A stretch of DNA of 6,668 nucleotides from Actinomyces sp. (GTDB lineage: Bacteria > Actinomycetota > Actinomycetes > Actinomycetales > Actinomycetaceae): NCBI RefSeq assembly GCF_030530635.1, contig NZ_JAUMUL010000099.1:1-6668 (forward strand), given 5' to 3'. Position numbers and translations under genes: made by a program. The notes under the pieces were generated by a model. That model saw only the letters and a program-made list of their open reading frames with translations. It was not told where the DNA came from and searched no databases. Below are positions 1 to 5,900 of the stretch, one piece after another; within the stretch, counting starts at the first letter, position 1; every line of letters starts with the position of its first letter.

Positions 1-2
1 CC

Positions 3-329
3 CTGGCACCGGCGCCGTCCGCGACGACGCCGCAGACCTCCGCGGCCCCACGGGTCGCAGCACCCGGCCCGCCTTCACCACCCGCGGCGGCTGCGCCCGG
101 CCCTAGTCGCCCGCCCACCGGCGCGGATACGGCCCCGCCCACGGCGGCAACGCCGACCGCCCCGCCCACGCCGACGGATTCGCCCGCGGGTTCCGGCCGC
201 CCCTCCCCGCCGCGGGTCACACGCAAGTCGATACGTGCGTGGGAGAGGGCACAGGAGCGGGCCCGCGCCCTACAGGAGTCGGAATCGGAGGAACGCGCAC
301 AGCAGGGCCACGAAAGGATGGTCGGATGA
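3..329 (+). CDS. C-terminal part of a Pro/Ala/Thr-rich protein, function unknown (5' end outside window)
   Basis: The reading frame is open from the left window edge and ends at the TGA at 327-329, giving 108 visible residues. About the first 70 are a low-complexity Pro/Ala/Thr/Ser stretch, typical of a flexible linker. The last ~37 are highly charged (many Arg, Glu and Gln) and look like an amphipathic helix or short coiled coil. Third codon positions are strongly G/C in this frame, which supports real coding. The stop overlaps the ATG of the next small ORF (ATGA at 326-329), the same junction style as the eccD, MinD-like and eccC genes, so it is probably the preceding gene of the same type VII secretion operon. 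No catalytic or family motif is visible in this fragment. A Pro-rich T7SS accessory protein or the tail of a larger signalling protein are both possible; the fragment does not decide. Confidence 0.65.
   Translation: MAPAPSATTPQTSAAPRVAAPGPPSPPAAAAPGPSRPPTGADTAPPTAATPTAPPTPTDSPAGSGRPSPPRVTRKSIRAWERAQERARALQESESEERAQQGHERMVG
313..318 (+). promoter_or_regulatory. Shine-Dalgarno-like site for the small ORF starting at 326
   Basis: AAAGGA lies 7 bases before the ATG at 326, inside the end of the upstream gene. It is a better ribosome-binding match than anything in front of the ATG at 417, and it is the main reason to take the 33-codon ORF at 326 seriously. Confidence 0.45.
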
Positions 330-427
330 GTTCAACACCCGCACCCGTCGGCGCGGCCTGCGCGGCGATTCACCGCGACCGTAACCGCGACCGTATCGGC
401 CTCGAGATGCACATCCATGGCGCGTGA
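326..427 (+). CDS. Possible 33-residue small protein or coupling leader ORF
   Basis: This ORF runs from an ATG that overlaps the upstream TGA (ATGA) to a TGA at 425-427, and encodes 33 residues. Supporting it are a Shine-Dalgarno-like AAAGGA at good spacing, the ATGA junction shared with the other genes of this operon, and G/C-rich third codon positions. The product starts with a small Ala/Pro/Thr segment, followed by an Arg/Asp/His-rich part containing a duplicated R-D-R unit made by the tandem repeat at 372-395. It has no membrane segment and no family resemblance I can name. It overlaps the following gene by 11 bases, so its translation could deliver ribosomes to the weakly preceded ATG at 417. 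Alternatively it is the original N-terminus of the 101-residue protein, separated by a +1 frameshift or sequencing error, or a chance ORF. Confidence 0.4.
   Translation: MSSTPAPVGAACAAIHRDRNRDRIGLEMHIHGA
372..395 (+). repeat. Perfect 12-bp tandem duplication (two copies)
   Basis: ACCGCGACCGTA at 372-383 is repeated exactly at 384-395. The unit is a multiple of three, so it adds four codons without changing any frame. It lies inside the possible 33-codon ORF, where it creates an R-D-R-N-R-D-R pattern. Confidence 0.9.
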
Positions 428-722
428 GAACGAGCAGGCGGTTCTCGACTCTGCACGGGTACACCATGCGCGCCTGCGTGACGCCTTGGAGCGTGGCCGC
501 AACCCCGGTAGGAGCCGGGCGCTAGCACCGCGGCTGATTGCCTCGCTGGTGGTCGCCGCCCTGGCGTGCAGTGGTTGCGTGGGCTACGCCTACATATCCA
601 CACACTTCGACTCCTCCGGCTCCACCTCCGGCGAAGTCCCCACCGATCGCGCCACCGCAGAGCACTCCCCCGTCGGTACCACCGAGGCCGTTCCGGAAGC
701 GGAGCAGGAAGCAGAGCAATGA
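417..722 (+). CDS. Small single-pass membrane protein, 101 aa, upstream of eccD; function unknown
   Basis: The product has an N-terminal basic/charged segment (residues ~1-40, Arg- and Glu-rich, probably helical), one hydrophobic membrane segment at about residues 42-62 ending in a G-C-V-G-Y motif, and a ~40-residue Ser/Thr/Glu-rich acidic tail. With positive charge before the helix, the positive-inside rule places the N-terminus in the cytoplasm and the tail outside. The TGA at 720-722 overlaps the eccD ATG (ATGA), tying it to the secretion operon. No ATG, GTG or TTG lies between the in-frame stop at 327-329 and 417, so 417 is the earliest start. Only a weak GAG precedes it at 404-406, so coupling to the 33-codon ORF is likely. 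The basic helix followed by a membrane span with Gly-Cys loosely recalls the N-terminus of EccB, but there is no EccB periplasmic domain; that resemblance is speculative. Confidence 0.75.
   Translation: MARENEQAVLDSARVHHARLRDALERGRNPGRSRALAPRLIASLVVAALACSGCVGYAYISTHFDSSGSTSGEVPTDRATAEHSPVGTTEAVPEAEQEAEQ
706..709 (+). promoter_or_regulatory. Shine-Dalgarno for eccD
   Basis: AGGA sits 9 bases before the ATG at 719, within the last codons of the upstream gene. With the ATGA overlap it fixes the eccD start at 719 rather than the in-frame ATG at 566, which would add 51 residues lying over the upstream coding sequence. Confidence 0.6.
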
Positions 723-2023
723 TCCCCTACACCCGCGTAACCCTGGTGGCCGAGCGCTCGCGCGCCGAAATGGTGCTGCCCTCGACCGAACCGGTCGGTG
801 TCCAGATGCCGATGCTCCTGTCCCTGCTGGGCGGCCCCGTCCACTCCGGCGCCCCGACGTCGACGCACCTGATGCGCGCCGACGGTCGCCTGGTGGATCT
901 TGAGCTGGACCTGGCCGCCCAGGAGGTTCTGGACGGCGAGGTCCTGCGGCTGGTCGCCGACGATGAGATCCCGCCGCCCGTGCGCGTGTCCGACCTCAGT
1001 GAGACGATGGCTGACTTCACCGAGGCGCACCCCGGCAGGTGGCGTCGGACGGACCGGCCGCTCGGAGCCGGCCTGCTCATCGGCGTCCTGAGCGCACTCA
1101 CCCTGTGGCCTCAGCTGCAGGCGGTCTCGCCTACGACGCACACCTGGGTGGCACTGGCGGGACTGCTTCTGCTCTTCACCGTCGCCGCGCTGCGTCGCAG
1201 CGGCATCGGCCCCGCGGGCATGCACGTCCTCGGTCTGTGCCTGCCGCTGGGGGTGTTGGGGGCGCAGTGCCTCACCCTGGTCGCGACGGGAGCCGAGTCC
1301 GGGATGCTTGCGGCCCTGTGTCTGTTGCTGCTGGTGACGGCCGCCCTGGGGCTGGCCTTCGGCCGTTCCGGGTGGATCACCGGCGCCGCCGTCGGACTCG
1401 GCGCCGAGGGCACCTGGATGCTCGTGTCCGCCTTGTCACCGACCGTGAAGCTGGCTCATGGTCTCGCGGCGGTACTCGCCCTGATACTCGCCGGTTGCCT
1501 GCCGTGGATCGCGCTGATCGTCTCCGGTGCGGCCCGGCTGGATGACACCGCTCTGACCGGGGTTCTGCCGCCGCGCGATCGCGCCCGACGCAGCCTGACC
1601 GCGGCACACGACTCCCTGCTGGTCTCCTGCCTGGTTGCGGCGGGCGCTCTGGGCTGGACGACGGCGAACCTGGCCCGGCAGGACGACCCGTGGGGGCACT
1701 GGCTGGCCGCCGTCGTCGTGGTCGCCGCGGCGCTGCGGTCGCGTGCGTTCCCCCTTCGGGCGGAGGTACTGGCCCTATGGCTCGCCTGCCTGCCCGCTCC
1801 GCTGATTCTGGCCTCGACGCTGCCCTGGTCGCTACGCGCCGCAGTGCTGGCCGTGGCCGTGCTGGCGCTGGCGGCCGCCGGCCTCTACCACAGCGCCGAT
1901 CAGACACGGGTGCGGCTGCGCCGGCTCGGTGACATGGTGGAGACCGCCGCCACCATCGCCACGGTGCCGCTGCTGTGCGGGCTCGATGGACTGTTCGCCC
2001 ATCTGTTGGGGCTCTTCGCATGA
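719..2023 (+). CDS. eccD: Type VII secretion integral membrane protein EccD (434 aa)
   Basis: EccD is the polytopic subunit of the ESX membrane complex. In solved mycobacterial structures (established knowledge) EccD dimers form large membrane rims next to EccC and EccB. Here residues ~1-90 fit the ubiquitin-like (YukD) cytosolic domain, including a D-G-R-L-V-D turn and an 'aqeVLDGEVLRL' strand typical of the family. Eleven hydrophobic segments follow, at roughly 114-134, 142-159, 168-190, 195-214, 218-239, 246-270, 300-318, 327-341, 348-367, 372-390 and 408-431; eleven is the EccD number. The basic R-S-R-A-F-P-L-R-A-E loop near residue 341 matches the usual Arg-rich loop of the family. The start at 719 is set by an AGGA at 9-base spacing and an ATGA overlap with the upstream stop. 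The length is at the short end for EccD, but the protein looks complete. It overlaps the next gene by four bases. Confidence 0.93.
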   Translation: MIPYTRVTLVAERSRAEMVLPSTEPVGVQMPMLLSLLGGPVHSGAPTSTHLMRADGRLVDLELDLAAQEVLDGEVLRLVADDEIPPPVRVSDLSETMADFTEAHPGRWRRTDRPLGAGLLIGVLSALTLWPQLQAVSPTTHTWVALAGLLLLFTVAALRRSGIGPAGMHVLGLCLPLGVLGAQCLTLVATGAESGMLAALCLLLLVTAALGLAFGRSGWITGAAVGLGAEGTWMLVSALSPTVKLAHGLAAVLALILAGCLPWIALIVSGAARLDDTALTGVLPPRDRARRSLTAAHDSLLVSCLVAAGALGWTTANLARQDDPWGHWLAAVVVVAAALRSRAFPLRAEVLALWLACLPAPLILASTLPWSLRAAVLAVAVLALAAAGLYHSADQTRVRLRRLGDMVETAATIATVPLLCGLDGLFAHLLGLFA

Positions 2024-2925
2024 GCGCCGCCGTCCTCGACCGTGCGGGCGACCGCCGCAACGCCGCCGCCCGCCTGGACCTCCTGCGCCGCCCGCTCGAC
2101 CTGTGCGCCCTGGCCCTGACCGGCGCGGCCGCGTGGCGCGGTGCCGCCGCACGGACGCACCTGTCCCTGGTGCAACCATTGCCGTTGACCTGTCGCATAG
2201 CCGTGGTGCCGACCACTCCCGGCTGCGGGGCCACAACCGTGGCCCTGCAACTGACCGGAGCACTGACCCGCGCCCGGCGTACTCCGGCGCTGTTGCTGTC
2301 CGCATCCCCGGGCTCCGATACCGTCGCCGACCACCTGCCCTTCGCCCGTCGCTGGCCCCTGGAGGAGCCTCTTCCCGCTGCGACGCCGCCGGCACGGCTC
2401 GGACCGGCGCTGCGCGACTCGGCGGGCTGCGGACCCGATGGCCTGACCTCCTGCCTGCGCCTGCCGACGGCGCAGGCCGGGGTGCCGTCGGCATGGCATC
2501 GGGCGCGGCGCGAGCTCGGGCACTTCTTCGACTCCTGCCTGACCGAGTTCGGCCCGCTGACGCCCGCGGAGTCGGCCCGGATCGCCCCGTTCCATCACGC
2601 GGTCGTGCTGGTGAGTCCGGCGCGGCGCCGCGAGGTCGAACGCACCCGCGGGCACCTGCGTGAACTCGCCGCGGCCGTCGCCGATCGGCCCACCGAACCG
2701 GGGCGCGGGCGCCGCCCCGCGGTACTGCACGCCGTCGTCGCCACCGCCCCCGGACATCCACTCATTCCGCGTCTGGGCCCGGACGAGACGCTGATCCCCT
2801 ATGACCCGGCGCTGCTGCGGCAGACCACCCCCATTCCCCTGCGGCGTCGCACCGCCGTCGCCATCACCGCCTTGGCCGCCCGCGCCGTGGACGGGGCCGC
2901 CCGGAGCGTGCGAGGTAAGTCATGA
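2020..2925 (+). CDS. MinD/ParA-like P-loop family protein with degenerate nucleotide site (301 aa)
   Basis: The fold cues follow MinD/ParA order. A first strand R-I-A-V-V-P (59-64) leads into a P-loop-like T-P-G-C-G-A-T-T (66-73) and an alpha helix (A-L-Q-L-T-G-A-L). A hydrophobic strand A-L-L-L-S-A-S follows at ~90-96, then a possible switch-II Asp at 171 and a second strand A-V-V-L-V-S-P at 194-200. The C-terminal part holds 'V-V-A-T-A-P' and 'I-P-Y-D-P' motifs like those of the base-contacting end of the fold. Against the family P-loop KGGxGK[TS]T, both the signature Lys and the Walker Lys are replaced (Thr66, Ala71), so ATP hydrolysis is doubtful. The ATG at 2020 follows GGGG at 2008-2011 and overlaps the eccD stop (ATGA). 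In mycobacteria the MinD-like EspI gene also adjoins eccD1, so an accessory or regulatory role in secretion is inferred. CpaE/TadZ/Ssd-like proteins show similar P-loop loss. Confidence 0.75.
   Translation: MSAAVLDRAGDRRNAAARLDLLRRPLDLCALALTGAAAWRGAAARTHLSLVQPLPLTCRIAVVPTTPGCGATTVALQLTGALTRARRTPALLLSASPGSDTVADHLPFARRWPLEEPLPAATPPARLGPALRDSAGCGPDGLTSCLRLPTAQAGVPSAWHRARRELGHFFDSCLTEFGPLTPAESARIAPFHHAVVLVSPARRREVERTRGHLRELAAAVADRPTEPGRGRRPAVLHAVVATAPGHPLIPRLGPDETLIPYDPALLRQTTPIPLRRRTAVAITALAARAVDGAARSVRGKS
2912..2916 (+). promoter_or_regulatory. Shine-Dalgarno for eccC
   Basis: GAGGT ends 5 bases before the ATG at 2922 and lies inside the last codons of the MinD-like gene. It is the strongest ribosome-binding match in the window and supports the ATGA start at 2922. 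Confidence 0.65.
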
Positions 2926-5900
2926 TCCGCACCGTCCACCGGCCCGGGCGCCTGCACCACCCGCTGGAGCTGCCCGAGCCGGTCATCCTGCCCGCGCCGC
3001 CCCAGCTGGCCGACACCGGTGCGGGCCAGGGCTTCCCCTTCCAGATGATGCTGCCCCTGGCCGGAGCCGGCTCATCCATGCTGATGATGACGCTGCTGCG
3101 CGCGAACCTGATTTTCGCGGTCCTGGGTGCGGTGATCATGCTGGTGACCGTGATCGGCATGCTCGCCGCCACCGTGTCCCGCCGCAACGTGCAGGCACGG
3201 CAGCGCCGCGAGCGGCGTGAGCGCTACCTGGACTCATTGGCGGACTGCGCCCGGGCGCTGGAGGCCGCCGCCGGGAGTCTGCGTCAACGCGCCTACCGGG
3301 CCGATCCCGCCCCGCAGGCGCTGGCGGCGTGGGCCGTGTCCCCCGAGCACCGTTGGGAGCGCCGCCGCAGTGACGGCGATTTCCTGCGTCTGCGTCTGGG
3401 CACCGCCGACCTGTCCCATCCGCTGGCGGCCATGCCCCGTTCCGAGGCCGTCGCCCAGGCGGATCCGCTGCTGGTGCGGGAGGCGCGGAACCTGGTGAAC
3501 AGTTATACGGTCCAGTACGCCATGCCCGCCACCATTGATCTTGATGCCGCCGGTGAGGTTTCCATCGTCGGGCCGCGGGAGGCGACGCGGGCACTCGCCC
3601 GGACCCTGCTGGTGCAGGCCGCGGTGCATCACGCCCCGGAGGACCTGCACCTGGCCCTCGCCCACGACGCCGCTGCGGCCGAGGCGTGGCAGGGGGTGTC
3701 CCGGCTACCTCACCTGCGTATTCACGGGGTCTTCGACGGGCCGGTGGCCATGCGCCGGGTCGGCGCGGACCAGGAGGATCTGGAGCGAGTGCTGCGCCCC
3801 GAGATCGCGGCCGCGGCGAAGGCCTCCGCACGGGTGGCGCGCATCGGGGCGGGCGCTGCGCAACGCCGTCGTCCCCGCCTGCTCGCCGTCGTCGACGAGG
3901 CCGGGCCGGCCCAGTCCCTGACGATCCCCGACGCCTCGCTGCGGGCGCAGGATGTGGGAGCCACCGTCCTGCACCTGGTCACCGACCGCCTGGACGAGCC
4001 CTCCGACCCGTCACTGCGCCTGACTGTGCGGGAGGACGGCACGGTGCTGGTGGAGGATCTGCGGCCGGTCACCGATGCCTCGGGCCGGGTCGAGCGCGGT
4101 GCCGCCCCGATCCCGCCCACCGTGGTGACCCCGGATGAGCTGGGCCCGGCGGCCGCGGAGGGCGTGTGCCGGGCGCTGGCGCCGCTGTCCCTGGGGGCGG
4201 CCGCCGAGCGGGAGGTGGAGGAGGCGTCCGCAACCTCCCTGGCGGACCTTCTGGGCGTGGATGATCCCCGGAGTATTGATGTGTCCTCCGTCTGGAGGCC
4301 CCGCTCGGCGCGTGACTTCCTGCGGGTGCCGCTGGGCACCGATGACCACCATGAGCTGGTGCTGCTGGACCTGAAGGAGTCCGCCCAGTTGGGAGTCGGA
4401 CCGCACGGGCTGTGCGTGGGTGCGACCGGCTCGGGCAAGTCGGAGCTGTTGCGCACCCTGGTGACGGCGCTGGCGGTCGGTCACGGCCCTGAGGACCTGT
4501 CCATGATCCTGGTTGATTACAAGGGTGGGGCGGCCTTCGCCCCCTTCGCGTCCCTGCCGCACGTGGTGGGGCTGATGGATAACCTGGCCGATGACGCCGG
4601 GCTGATCGAGCGGGCACGTGCCTCGATCGCCGGTGAGGTGGTGCGTCGGCAGAAGCAGTTGCGGGACGCCGGTTCCTCCCCCGACATTGCCCACTACCGG
4701 CGGCTGCGGCAGGAGCATCCGCAGATGGCGCCGATGCCGCACCTGTTCGTCATCATTGACGAGTTCGGGGAACTGTTGACGGCGAATCCGGACTTCGTGG
4801 ACCTGTTGCTGACGATTGGGCGTATCGGCCGGTCGATCGGCGTGCACCTGCTGCTGTCCAGCCAGCGCATTGAGGGCGGTAAGTTGCGGGGCCTGGACAC
4901 CTACCTGTCCTACCGGATCTGCCTGCGCACCTTCACCGAGGCCGAGTCCTCCGCGGTGATCGGGGTGCCGGATGCCTTCCACCTGCCCGCCTCCCCCGGG
5001 TACGGGTATTTGAAGGTGGATACCAGTGTGTTCACGCGTTTCCGGGCCGGTTATGTCTCCGGTCCGGTGGAGGAGGCGGAGGTCGAGCCGGCCCCCGCCG
5101 ACCGGGTGGAGCAGGTGCCGTTGCTGCTGCCGGTGCACAACGGGCTGGAGGCCGAGGAGCCGACGGCGGCACAGGCCGTGGTCCCGGAGGGGCACACCAC
5201 CCGGATGACGGTGGTGGACGCCGTCGTCGCCCAGCTGGGGCGAGCCGCCGAGCCCATGGCGCCGGTGTGGCTGCCGCCGCTGCCGGAGCGGCTTGCGCTC
5301 ACGAAGGTGCTGGACGGGCCGCTGCGACGCGATGAGATCGGCCTGCGGGCGCCCGCCCCGCCCGGCCCCGGCCCGCGGGTCCCGGTGGGCCTGCTGGATG
5401 ATCCCGCCCATCAGCACCAGCAGCCGTGGCTGTTGGACCTGACGGTGGGCGGCGGCCATGTGGCGGTGGTGGGGGCGCCGCAGAGCGGACGCACCACCTT
5501 CCTGTGGACGCTGACCACGGCGTCGGCGCTGACGTATGGCCCGGACCGGCTCGCCTTCTACGGGGTGGACGCCACCGGCGGCGGACTGTCACGGCTGGCG
5601 TCGCTGCCGAATGTGGGCGGGGTGGCCACGCGTGGGGACCGGGAGCGGATGCGTCGCGTCCTGGAGGAGGTCGTGGCGATGCTGGATCAGCGCGAACGGG
5701 TGCTGGCCGCCCACCGCATCGATTCTCTGGAGGTGCTGCGCACCCGTCACGCCGCGGGCGAGGTGCCCGAGTTGGCCAGCGCGGATGTGGTGCTGCTGGT
5801 GGACGGGCTGGCCCTGCTGCGCTCCGATTTCCCGGAGTTGGAGGACCCGCTCGACGACGTGTTGCGCCGCGGCGGCGGCCTGGGGGTGCATGCGGTGATG

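Noticed and set aside
239..325. Longer version of the small ORF starting at ATG 239
   Set aside because: It would lie wholly over the upstream gene's coding sequence; the start at 326 has the Shine-Dalgarno and the ATGA overlap.
540..602. Lipoprotein signal (lipobox) reading of the ...ALACSGC segment in the 101-residue protein
   Set aside because: The hydrophobic stretch starts after ~40 charged residues, too far in for a signal peptide, and neither Cys has a good Leu at -3. A plain membrane span is more likely.
566..718. Upstream in-frame extension of eccD starting at ATG 566
   Set aside because: The extra 51 residues overlap the 101-residue membrane gene and are Arg/His-rich without family likeness. 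The ubiquitin-like domain begins right at the ATG at 719, which has its own Shine-Dalgarno.
1975..2019. Upstream in-frame start of the MinD-like gene at 1975
   Set aside because: It would overlap the last membrane helix of EccD by about 49 bases; the ATGA start at 2020 fits the pattern of the neighbouring genes.
1377..2761. Long - strand open frames (285-309 residues) opposite eccD and the MinD-like gene
   Set aside because: The translations are Arg/Pro/Ala-rich without domain features, and the + strand is fully explained by recognised proteins; these are GC-rich shadow frames.
4011..5459. 482-residue open frame on the - strand opposite eccC
   Set aside because: It lies entirely opposite the well-supported EccC modules. 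Its translation is Gln/His/Arg/Gly-rich low-complexity sequence with no motif, as expected from antisense of a G/C-third-position gene.
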